A stretch of DNA of 64,000 bases from Saccharothrix coeruleofusca (GTDB taxonomy: Bacteria; Actinomycetota; Actinomycetes; Mycobacteriales; Pseudonocardiaceae). Below, piece after piece: positions 7,615-16,842 of the stretch. The DNA lies in the NCBI RefSeq assembly GCF_014648515.1, contig NZ_BMRG01000015.1:95651-159650 (forward strand), written 5' to 3'. The number at the start of each line of letters is the position of its first letter. The stretch's first letter is position 1. The notes beneath the pieces were generated by a model that was not told the DNA's origin, did not search any database, and was given only the letters and a program-made list of their open reading frames with translations. Both the position numbers and the translations under genes were made by a program.

Positions 7615-10600
7615 TCAGCCGATCCGGTAAGCCCGGATCACGGTCTGCTCCACGGCGTTGCCCTCGGTGTCGGCGGCTTTGGCGCGCAACGACGCGAAAC
7701 CGCTGTCCGGGTTGGTGACGGTCGCCGTCCAGCGCTCCCCGTCACGGCTGAGCGGCACGGGCGCCCAAGTGCCCCCGTCGTCGAAGGAGACCTCCAGCTC
7801 CACCGACTCGGCCGAGGGGACCGCGTCCTGCCGGTGCAGCGCGACCGGGAACGAGAACGGCCCGGCGGGCGCGGCGTTGCCCAGGTCCACGGCGGGCGCG
7901 AAGCCCACCGAGAGCAGCGGGAGCGGCCTGCCCGGTCCCTGGCGGAACCCGGAGCGGAACGTCCAGCTGCCGCTGACCTTCGTCGACAGCGGCCACCACG
8001 GCTGCTCGCGGCTGACGTCGGCGGTCAGCCGGTACTCGGCTTCCCCGTCGGGCACCGCGAACACCGCGATGCCCGGCTGGTCCTGCGTGCCCACGACCCG
8101 GCCGTCGCGGTGCAGCGCGGTCGACCCCCGGTCGTAGCCGAAGAACGGCTCGGCCGCCCTGGCGTGCCCGTCGGCGTCGGTGAAGAACGGCACGGTGATG
8201 TCGAGCTTGTTGCCGACGCGCCAGGCCCACGGGTGGTCCTCGCCGAGCTCGTTGCTGGTGGTGCCGGTGAACCGCGGTGCGGCCACCGCCGCGTGCCACC
8301 GCATCCGGTAGGACTTGCCGCCCTCCAGGGTCATCACCTCGCGGGCGCGGCCCGAGGCGGCCCACCAGCCGCCGACCTCGACGTGCCAGCGGCCCGGCGT
8401 GAAGTGCTCGACCCGCTCGGCGTGCGGTGGGACGGGCAGGCTCCACTGGGTGCCGATCCGGCCGCCCAGTGCCTCCACCCAGGCCGAGGCGGTGGGCGGC
8501 TCCTCCGGCGTGCCGCCGTGGTAGGCCATGCGCACCGCGGCGAGGTCGGCGGTCCTGGCCACGGTGGTCAGCCGCGGCGGCAGCTGCCCCTGCGAGGGGT
8601 AGGACAGCTCGTAGCGGTGGGCGCTGGCCGTCCGGGCGGTGTAGCTCGCCGTCACCCCACCCGCCCGGACCAGGTCGGCGAACCGCTGGCCCGGCTTGTC
8701 GTGCACGTGCAACGTGGGCAGCGCGGCGGGGGACTCGTCGTCGAGCGCGGCCGCGAGCGCCGTCCGCTCCAGGACGCCGACCGCCACCGCCTTGCCGCCC
8801 GCGTCCTTGACCGCCCGGATGCGCCGGTAGACCTCCTCGTAGGTGAGCTCCCCCGGCAGCTCCAGCACCACCAGCTTGCCGTGGGCGTCGATCCCGGCCA
8901 GGTCCTCGGGCGTGCCCTGGCCGCCGTGCACGGCGGCCAGCCGCTGGGTGCCGGTGGGCTCAGGCGAGCCCCTCAGCCAGTTCGCGGGCACCTCGAACCG
9001 CTGCGGCTGCTCGGCGAACAGCTCCAGGCCGGGCTCCTCCAGCCGCAGGTTGTCCGCGTAGCCGAACCACGGCGCGGGTTCGCGCCGCGCCGACTGCGCG
9101 TACAGCTCGCTGAACCGGGGGTCGGACATGACGACGAAGCTCGTCGAGGGCCGCTCGGGGTTGGCGGTCGAGGTCTGCAACCGCGTGGTCTGCACGCCCC
9201 CGCGCGCCGCGGGCTGGTCGGTGGTGCGCGAGACCCGCTGCCCCTCGCGCGCGTCGAAGACGATCTCGGTGTCGCTCGACAGCCGCACGTCCGGGTCGAC
9301 GAACGTGCTCGTCGCGGGCGGCGCGTCCGGCCTGGGGGTCTCGACCGAGCCCATCACGGAGTACCTGCCCGCGGGCAGCCGGGTCGTGCTCGGCACCTGG
9401 CCGAACCACACCTCGCCGCTGTCCACGTCGGTCACCATGACCACGGCGCTGTCCTGCGGCGCGGGTTGCGCGCCGTCGCGGTTGCGCACCGACAGGGTGA
9501 GGTCGTGCTTCTCCGGCTCGTCGTGGACCCCGACCGGGGTGCGCAGCCGGACCGCCCCGTCGGCGGAGGTGGCCGTGAGCACCCCGCTGTGCACGCCGGG
9601 CGCGCCGGAACGGGGGGTCAGGATCAGCTCGACTTCCGCGACGCCGCCCGCCGGGACGGTCACCGAGGACGCGGACAGCGCGGCGAGCCCGGCGGGGGAC
9701 GCCTTGCCGTCACCGTCGGCGAGGTCGAGTTCCAGCGCCAGGGTCAGCGGCGTGGTTGCGGTGTTGGTGTAGGTCACCGCGCGCCGCTGCGGCTGGGTGT
9801 CCGGCCACGCCAGGTAGGCGTTGACCGCGGCGGGTGAGGCGTTCGCCCGCTGGGTGGTCGCCCTGGCCACGTCCAGCAGGCCGCCGCCCACGGCGAGCAC
9901 GCCCGCGCCCGCCACCGGTGCGGCCGTGCCCACCAGCGCAGCCTTGAGCTGGTCACCGGTCCAGTCCGGGTGCTGCTGGGCCAGGATCGCCGCCGCGCCC
10001 GCGACGTGCGGCGTGGCCATGGAGGTGCCGGACAGCCTGGTGTGGTGCTCGTCCACCGGCTCGCCGATCCGGCCCTGCCCGGCCCTGGCCGCGACGATGT
10101 CGGAGCCGGGCGCGGCGATCTCCGGCTTGACCGCGCCGTCGGTCAGCCGCGGTCCGCGGCTGGAGAAGTCCGACAGCGCGCCGGACTTGGTGACGCTGCC
10201 GACCGCGAGCGCCGCGTCGGCCGCGGCGGGGCTGCCGACCGACTCCGGGCTGCCCGAGTTCCCGGCCGCCGCCACGAACAGCGTGCCGTGCCGGGCGCTG
10301 AGGGTGTTGACCGCCTGCGCCACCGGGTCGGTCCCGTCGGTGGGACCGGTGCCCAGGCTGAGGTTGACCACCTTGGCCCCGGTTTCGGCCGCGGCCCACC
10401 GCATGCCCGCGATGACGTCGTCGAGTTGGCCGGAGCCGGAGTCGTCGAGCACCTTGCCGACGGCCAGCTTGGCGCCCGGCGCGACCCCCTTGTACCGGCC
10501 GCCCGAGGCCGCGCCGGAGCCCGCGATGGTGGAGGCGACGTGCGTGCCGTGCCCGTCACCGTCGCTGGCGTTGCCCTTGCCGCTGAAGTCCCGGCTCGTG

Positions 10601-11334
10601 GTGACCCGGTCGGCCAGGTCGGGGTGCCGCTCGTCGTAGCCGGTGTCCAGCACGGCCACCGTGACGTCCTGGCCGGTCAGGCCGTTCTGCCAGGCGGCGG
10701 GCGCGCCGACCTGCGGGACGCTGGCGTCCAGCGCCGCTTCGACGCGCGCGTTGAGCCAGATCCGGGTGGGACCGCCCGCCAGCCGCGCGCCGCTGGTCCC
10801 GCCGCCGGTGACGGCCGACCAGAAGTGGCGCGCGTCGACCTTGTGCTCGGCGACGGCCGCCAGCCGCAGGTCCGGGATCTGCCGCTCGACGGCGGCGCCC
10901 GGCGGGGCCGTGGCCACCGCGGCGTCCGGGTACTCGACCAGCAGCGGCACGGTGTCGCTGCGGGCGTCGTCGTAGCGCTGCCGGATCAGCCCGGAGACGT
11001 TGAACAGCTCGGCGTCGAGCACCCCGGCCCGCACCAGCGCCACCGCTTCCGCCGGCAGCACGTATAAGTCGGTCTCCGCGCCGCGGCGCTTGCCGTACTG
11101 GAGGAAAGCGGTGGCCCGGCCGTCCCGCGACGGCTCGGTGAGCACCGACCAGCGGCCCTGCGCGGTGCGCGAGGCGAGCACGCGGTGCCCGGTGACCAGG
11201 GTGACCCACTGCCCGTCCGTCCCCGTCCGCGCGCCCTGCGCCGGGACCGCCCCCGCGCTGCCCGCTCCCAGCGGTGCTGTCGTCGCCGCGGCCACCAGTG
11301 CCGCGACGGCGAGCAGCCGCATTCGTCGTTTCAT
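7615..11334 (-). CDS. Large secreted S8 (subtilisin-like) serine peptidase
   Basis: 1239-residue exported protease. A signal peptide (MKRRMRLLAVAALVAAA ...) ends near AGAVPAQG. It is followed by a propeptide-like region to ~210 and a subtilase domain with the full triad: Asp230 (AVLDTGYDERHPDL), His262 (DGHGTHVAS) and Ser438 (SGTSMATPHVAGA). The ~750-residue tail is beta-rich with Fn3/PA-like stretches, as in actinomycete S8 proteins of about 1100-1250 residues. The ATG at 11334 was taken because GGGG lies six bases ahead; an in-frame GTG six bases earlier has none. The subtilase has its own upstream gap after the rhamnose operon. Likely role: extracellular protein degradation. Confidence 0.92.
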   Translation of the reverse strand: MKRRMRLLAVAALVAAATTAPLGAGSAGAVPAQGARTGTDGQWVTLVTGHRVLASRTAQGRWSVLTEPSRDGRATAFLQYGKRRGAETDLYVLPAEAVALVRAGVLDAELFNVSGLIRQRYDDARSDTVPLLVEYPDAAVATAPPGAAVERQIPDLRLAAVAEHKVDARHFWSAVTGGGTSGARLAGGPTRIWLNARVEAALDASVPQVGAPAAWQNGLTGQDVTVAVLDTGYDERHPDLADRVTTSRDFSGKGNASDGDGHGTHVASTIAGSGAASGGRYKGVAPGAKLAVGKVLDDSGSGQLDDVIAGMRWAAAETGAKVVNLSLGTGPTDGTDPVAQAVNTLSARHGTLFVAAAGNSGSPESVGSPAAADAALAVGSVTKSGALSDFSSRGPRLTDGAVKPEIAAPGSDIVAARAGQGRIGEPVDEHHTRLSGTSMATPHVAGAAAILAQQHPDWTGDQLKAALVGTAAPVAGAGVLAVGGGLLDVARATTQRANASPAAVNAYLAWPDTQPQRRAVTYTNTATTPLTLALELDLADGDGKASPAGLAALSASSVTVPAGGVAEVELILTPRSGAPGVHSGVLTATSADGAVRLRTPVGVHDEPEKHDLTLSVRNRDGAQPAPQDSAVVMVTDVDSGEVWFGQVPSTTRLPAGRYSVMGSVETPRPDAPPATSTFVDPDVRLSSDTEIVFDAREGQRVSRTTDQPAARGGVQTTRLQTSTANPERPSTSFVVMSDPRFSELYAQSARREPAPWFGYADNLRLEEPGLELFAEQPQRFEVPANWLRGSPEPTGTQRLAAVHGGQGTPEDLAGIDAHGKLVVLELPGELTYEEVYRRIRAVKDAGGKAVAVGVLERTALAAALDDESPAALPTLHVHDKPGQRFADLVRAGGVTASYTARTASAHRYELSYPSQGQLPPRLTTVARTADLAAVRMAYHGGTPEEPPTASAWVEALGGRIGTQWSLPVPPHAERVEHFTPGRWHVEVGGWWAASGRAREVMTLEGGKSYRMRWHAAVAAPRFTGTTSNELGEDHPWAWRVGNKLDITVPFFTDADGHARAAEPFFGYDRGSTALHRDGRVVGTQDQPGIAVFAVPDGEAEYRLTADVSREQPWWPLSTKVSGSWTFRSGFRQGPGRPLPLLSVGFAPAVDLGNAAPAGPFSFPVALHRQDAVPSAESVELEVSFDDGGTWAPVPLSRDGERWTATVTNPDSGFASLRAKAADTEGNAVEQTVIRAYRIG

Positions 11335-11400
11335 ACACACCCCAGTGCGTCAGGAGGGCTCGTCGTCCCTCGCCCACGCACAGACGCCCTTGAGCTGCGC

Positions 11401-11430
11401 CAGGTTGTCGTTCGCTGCGCGGACAACCTG
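11401..11430. terminator. Inverted repeat between rhamnose operon and subtilase gene
   Basis: Nine-base perfect arms (CAGGTTGTC and GACAACCTG) separated by 12 bases. It sits 44 bases past the stop of the aldolase/dehydrogenase gene and ~70 bases ahead of the subtilase start. It could end rhamnose-operon transcription or act as an operator for the subtilase; there is no T-tract to decide. Confidence 0.4.
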
Positions 11431-11473
11431 TTGGGAGCAAGCGGTCGTGACGCTGAGTCACCAGGTCCGCGGG

Positions 11474-13513
11474 TCAGCGCAGGAACGCGGCGGCCACGCC
11501 GGAGTCGACCGGGACGAGCAGGCCGGTGGTCCGGGACAGGTCGCCGCCGGTGAGCGCGAAGACCGCGGCGGCGACGTGCTCGGGCAGCACCTCGCGCCCC
11601 AGCAGGGTGCGCTTGGCGTAGAAGGCCCCCAACTCCTCCTCCGGCACGCCGTAGACGGCGGCGCGCCGCGCGCCCCACCCCCCGGCGAAGATGCCCGAGC
11701 CGCGCACCACGCCGTCGGGGTTGACGCCGTTGACCCGGATGCCGTGCGCACCCAGCTCCACGGCCAGCAGGCGCACCTGGTGGGCCTGGTCGGCCTTGGT
11801 GGCCCCGTAGGCGATGTTGTGGGGTCCGGCGAACACGCCGTTCTTGCTGCAGACGTAGACGATGTCGCCGCCCATGCCCTGCTCGACCATCATCCCGGCG
11901 GCGGCCCGGGAGACCAGGAAGGAGCCCTTGGCCATCACGTCGTGCTGGAGGTCCCAGTCCCGCGCCGTGGTCTCCAGCAGCGGCTTGGAGATCGACAGCC
12001 CCGCGTTGTTCACCACCAGGTCGACCCCGCCGAAGGCGAGCACGGTCTCGGTGAAGGCGCGCGCCACGGCCGCTTCGTCGGAGACGTCCACGGCCACGCC
12101 CACCGCCGCGTCGGTGCCGCCGATCCCCTCGGCCACCGCCGCGGCCCGGTCCGCGTCGAGGTCGGCGACGACCACGCAGGCGCCCTCGGCGGCCAACCGC
12201 TCGGCGGTGGCCCTGCCGATGCCCGAAGCGGCCCCGGTGACCAGTGCCACGCGCGTGGCCAGCGGCTTGGGCGCGGGCCTGCGCCGGAGCTTGGCCTCCT
12301 CCAGCGCCCAGTACTCGATGCGGAACTTCTCCGCTTCGGGGATCGGGCGGTAACCGGACACCGCTTCCGCCCCGCGCATGGCGTTGATGGCGTTGACGTA
12401 GAACTCGCCCGCCACCCGCGCGGTCTGCTTGTCGCGCCCGAAGGAGAACATGCCCACGCCGGGCACGAGCACGATCGCCGGGTCCGCGCCGCGCATCGGC
12501 GGCGAGTCCGGGGTGGCGTGCCGCCGGTAGTAGGCGCGGTAGTCCTCGCGGTAGGCGGCGTGCAGGTGCTTGAGCCGCGCCACGACCTCGTCCACGCCCG
12601 CCGTGCCGGGCAGGTCGACCACCAGCGGCTTGACCTTGGTGCGCAGGAAGTGGTCCGGGCAGGAGGTGCCCAGCTCGGTCAGCGGCCCCAGCTTCTCCCG
12701 CGCCAGGAAGTCCAGCACGGCCGGGGCGTCGGTGAAGTGCCCGACCTGCGGGTGGTCGGTCGAGGCCAGGCCGCGCGCGACCGGCAGCAGAGCCGCCGCC
12801 CTGGCGCGGCGCTCGGCCGCGGGCAGCGGCTCGTGGCCGGGCACCACCGCGCCGAACGGCTCGGCCGCGCCGTGCTCGGCCAGGAACCGCTCGGCCGCGC
12901 GGATGATCTCCAGCGAGTGCTCCTGGCACTGCTCGGAGCTCTCACCCCACGCGGTGATCCCGTGCCCGCCCAGCACGCAGCCGATCGCGCGCGGGTTGGC
13001 CCGCTGGACCGCCGCGATGTCCAGCCCCAGCTGGAAACCGGGACGGCGCCAGTCCACCCACAGCACCCGGTCGCCGAAGCACCGCCGGGTCAGCTCCGCC
13101 CCGTCGGCCGCGGTGGCCAGCGCGATCCCGGCGTCGGGGTGCAGGTGGTCCACGTGCGGCGCGTCGAGCAGTCCGTGCATGGCGGTGTCGATCGACGGCG
13201 CCGCCCCGCCCCGGCCGTGCAGGCAGTGGTCGAGCGCGGCGACCATCTCGTCCTCGCGCTCGACACCGGGGTAGACCTCCACCAGGGCGCGCAGCCGGTC
13301 CAGCCGCAGCACGGCCAGCCCGCGCTCGGTCAGCGTGCCCAGGTCGCCACCGGAGCCCTTGACCCACAGCAGCTCCACCTCCCGTCCGGTCACCGGATCG
13401 GTGCCCACCCCCTTCGCGGAGGTGTTCCCGCCCGCGAAGTTGGTGTTGCGCGGGTCGGCGCCCAGCAGGTTCGAGCGGGCGACCAGCCGCGCCGCGGTGG
13501 TGTCGTCGGTCAT
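11474..13513 (-). CDS. rhaD: Bifunctional rhamnulose-1-phosphate aldolase / short-chain dehydrogenase
   Basis: Two-domain enzyme of L-rhamnose catabolism. The N-terminal ~400 residues are a class II aldolase/adducin domain (NTNFAGGNTSAKG; HDLHPDAG-like HVDHLHPDAG and GGHGITAWGES carry the metal-binding histidines). It splits L-rhamnulose-1-phosphate into DHAP and L-lactaldehyde. From ~420 comes an SDR domain with TGAASGIG (NAD binding) and YGATK (catalytic Tyr/Lys, near 567), expected to oxidise the lactaldehyde to lactate. 679 residues is normal for this fused actinobacterial/Bacillus form. The ATG at 13513 was preferred over an upstream in-frame start that would overlap rhaI. It lies 32 bases after rhaI, in the same operon. 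Confidence 0.9.
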   Translation of the reverse strand: MTDDTTAARLVARSNLLGADPRNTNFAGGNTSAKGVGTDPVTGREVELLWVKGSGGDLGTLTERGLAVLRLDRLRALVEVYPGVEREDEMVAALDHCLHGRGGAAPSIDTAMHGLLDAPHVDHLHPDAGIALATAADGAELTRRCFGDRVLWVDWRRPGFQLGLDIAAVQRANPRAIGCVLGGHGITAWGESSEQCQEHSLEIIRAAERFLAEHGAAEPFGAVVPGHEPLPAAERRARAAALLPVARGLASTDHPQVGHFTDAPAVLDFLAREKLGPLTELGTSCPDHFLRTKVKPLVVDLPGTAGVDEVVARLKHLHAAYREDYRAYYRRHATPDSPPMRGADPAIVLVPGVGMFSFGRDKQTARVAGEFYVNAINAMRGAEAVSGYRPIPEAEKFRIEYWALEEAKLRRRPAPKPLATRVALVTGAASGIGRATAERLAAEGACVVVADLDADRAAAVAEGIGGTDAAVGVAVDVSDEAAVARAFTETVLAFGGVDLVVNNAGLSISKPLLETTARDWDLQHDVMAKGSFLVSRAAAGMMVEQGMGGDIVYVCSKNGVFAGPHNIAYGATKADQAHQVRLLAVELGAHGIRVNGVNPDGVVRGSGIFAGGWGARRAAVYGVPEEELGAFYAKRTLLGREVLPEHVAAAVFALTGGDLSRTTGLLVPVDSGVAAAFLR

Positions 13514-13545
13514 CTCGGGCGGCTCCTCGGCAGACGGGGACGGGG

Positions 13546-14706
13546 TCAGGCCCAACCGGCCTGGGTGCCGCCGACGCGCTCGGCGGCGATCCTGGCGGCG
13601 TAGCCGGAGGCGCGGTAGGCGGCCATCGGGTCGCGTGGCAGGCCGCGGGCCTCGCGGCGGTCGGCCAGCAGGCCCCGCACGTCGGTGTGGAAGGCGTCCA
13701 TCAGCACGTCGTGCGCGCCGATCACGTCACCGGCCGCCTGCGCGGCGGCGAGCGCCCCGGCGTCCAGGAGCAGCGCCTTGGCCAGCGCCTGCTCGACGTT
13801 GAGCACCGAGCGGATCTGGCCCGCCACCTTGTCCTCGATGTTGTGGCACTGGTCGAGCATGAAGTTGACCCCGGAGGAGGGCAGGTGCGCGTCGGTGGCC
13901 ACGATCTCGACCATGACGCGGAACAGCTGGAACGGGTCCGCGGAGCCGACGATCAGGTCGTCGTCGGCGTAGAAGCGGGAGTTGAGGTCGAACGCGCCCA
14001 GGCGTCCGGCGCGCAGCAGCTGCATCACGATGAACTCGATGTTGGTGCCCGGCGCGTGGTGGCCGGTGTCGAGCACGACTTGCGCCCGCTGTCCCAGCGC
14101 CTGGCAGTGCAGCAGCGCGGTCCCCCAGTCCGGGATGTCCATGGCGTAGAAGTACGGTTCGAAGAACTTGTACTCCAGCAGCAGCCGGTGATCGGGGTCC
14201 AGCGCCGCGTAGATCCGCTCCAGCGACTCCGCCAGCCGGTCCTGCCGGGCGCGCAGCGAATCCTGCCCGGCGTAGTTGGTGCCGTCGGGCAGCCAGAGCT
14301 TCAGATCCGTCGAACCCGTCGCGCGCATGACGTCTACGCAGTCGAGGTGATGCGCGACGGCCTTGTCGCGCACGCGCGGGTCGGCGTGGGTGAGCGAGCC
14401 GAGCTTGTAGTCCTCGTCCTGGAAGAGGTTGGAGTTGATCCCGCCGATCCGCACCCCGTGCTCCTCGGCGTGGACGCGCAGCCGCTGGTAGTCCTCCACC
14501 CGGTCCCACGGGATGTGCAGCGAGACGCGGGGGGCCAGGCCGGTCAGCGCGTGCACCTGAGCGGCGTCGGCGATCTTCTCGAACGGGTCCCTGGGGACGC
14601 CGGGGGTGGTGAACACCTTGAAGCGCGTGCCCGAGTTGCCGTACGCCCAGCTGGGCACCTCGATGGTGAACCCGTCCAGCCCGCGCAGCGCGTCCTGCGG
14701 CGACAT
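13546..14706 (-). CDS. rhaI: L-rhamnose isomerase (RhaI type)
   Basis: Catalyses L-rhamnose to L-rhamnulose, the first step feeding the downstream aldolase/dehydrogenase. 386 residues, TIM-barrel xylose-isomerase-like fold. Metal-site segments are visible: LLLEYKFFEPYFYAMD, VVLDTGHHAPGTNIEF and FDLNSRFYADDDLIVG. The ATG at 14706 follows AGGAG by five bases; an in-frame ATG 60 bases upstream has no such signal and would start inside the promoter. The rhamnulokinase (RhaB), mutarotase and transporter normally needed are not in the window. Confidence 0.9.
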   Translation of the reverse strand: MSPQDALRGLDGFTIEVPSWAYGNSGTRFKVFTTPGVPRDPFEKIADAAQVHALTGLAPRVSLHIPWDRVEDYQRLRVHAEEHGVRIGGINSNLFQDEDYKLGSLTHADPRVRDKAVAHHLDCVDVMRATGSTDLKLWLPDGTNYAGQDSLRARQDRLAESLERIYAALDPDHRLLLEYKFFEPYFYAMDIPDWGTALLHCQALGQRAQVVLDTGHHAPGTNIEFIVMQLLRAGRLGAFDLNSRFYADDDLIVGSADPFQLFRVMVEIVATDAHLPSSGVNFMLDQCHNIEDKVAGQIRSVLNVEQALAKALLLDAGALAAAQAAGDVIGAHDVLMDAFHTDVRGLLADRREARGLPRDPMAAYRASGYAARIAAERVGGTQAGWA

Positions 14707-14755
14707 CCCGGCTCCTCTCCAGAGGTTCTCGGCAGCCCGACGGTAGCGAGCATTT

Positions 14756-14854
14756 AAACGTTTCACAACTACTGGTGCGGCTTCAGCAAAGCACTCAGCA
14801 CATTCGTTCTGAACTGGTCAGACAGAGTGCTCATCAGAGTTGTGACGTTTCAAC
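14756..14854. promoter_or_regulatory. Rhamnose operon promoter with nested inverted repeats
   Basis: The ~180-base gap upstream of rhaI holds two related elements in opposite orientation. One is AAACGTTTCACAACT (14756-14770, with the AAACGTTT core palindrome typical of LacI-family operators). The other is AGTTGTGACGTTTCAAC (14838-14854). Between them is a second pair of arms, AGCACTC (14790) and GAGTGCT (14825). Two operators ~74 bases apart would suit repression by looping. The cognate regulator is not in the window. Confidence 0.45.
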
Positions 14855-14890
14855 ACCTACTGCCGCCAGTGGTGCGAGGACTCGCGCTGT

Positions 14891-16218
<1,328 letters not shown>

Positions 16219-16221
16219 ACG

Positions 16222-16842
16222 TCACTCGTGGGTGGTCAGCACCAGGCAGAGCACGTTCTCGTCCTCGTCGAGGATCTCGTAGCCGTTGACGCTCTCGCCG
16301 CTCACGGGGAAGACGAAGGCGTTGGCGCCGGTTTCCTCGTCCAGGACCACGGTGGCCCAGTTGTCCCGCCGGAAGTGCGGTCCCCTCGCCGCGATGGCGT
16401 CGCGGGCGTCCTCGAAGAACGAGGACGCGGCACCGGTCAGACTCGGTGCGCGCATCGCCTGGCCGTCCCACAGGACGGCGTAGTCCTCGACGAACTGGAA
16501 GCCCCCGCCGTAGTCCTCGACGTCCCAGTCCGCCTCGGCGATCCGCCCCGGTTCCGCCAGTGGGATCACCACCGCGCGCACGTCGTAGCGGAACGTGTCG
16601 GGGTTCCAGTCGTCACCAGGTGAGGCGTTGGTCCCCACGTACACGGGGTAGGTGCCCGCGGGCAGCTCGTGGTAGACCGCCCCGTCGGTGACGTCGGGGG
16701 TCTCCCAGACGACCTCGCCCCGCACGACGACGAGGTCGCCCGCGTGGTCGAACCAGGCGGGCTTGGGGTCGTCGACGAACCGGTCGCCCAGCCGCCACAG
16801 CAGTTGTCGCATCTCCACGTGTTCTCCCGCACCGCTGGTCAC
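16222..16842 (-). CDS. DUF4241-like protein coupled to WD40 gene
   Basis: 206 residues, rich in acidic and aromatic residues, no signal peptide or membrane segment. Features such as ELPAGTYPVYVGTN, DVRAVVIPLAEPGRI and VDGQAM-like VLWDGQAM resemble DUF4241, a family found beside toxin-immunity and polymorphic-toxin genes, but the match is by eye. The GTG at 16842 overlaps the stop of the WD40 gene by four bases (GTGA), so translation is coupled. An internal ATG at 16812 is an alternative start. The 3' end nearly abuts the decayed hydrolase on the opposite strand. Function unknown. Confidence 0.6.
   Translation of the reverse strand: MTSGAGEHVEMRQLLWRLGDRFVDDPKPAWFDHAGDLVVVRGEVVWETPDVTDGAVYHELPAGTYPVYVGTNASPGDDWNPDTFRYDVRAVVIPLAEPGRIAEADWDVEDYGGGFQFVEDYAVLWDGQAMRAPSLTGAASSFFEDARDAIAARGPHFRRDNWATVVLDEETGANAFVFPVSGESVNGYEILDEDENVLCLVLTTHE

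Noticed and set aside
11000-13603. 867-codon plus-strand open frame opposite the rhamnose aldolase/dehydrogenase
   Set aside because: Product is Gly/His/Arg/Val low complexity without motifs; the minus strand encodes two unmistakable enzyme domains.
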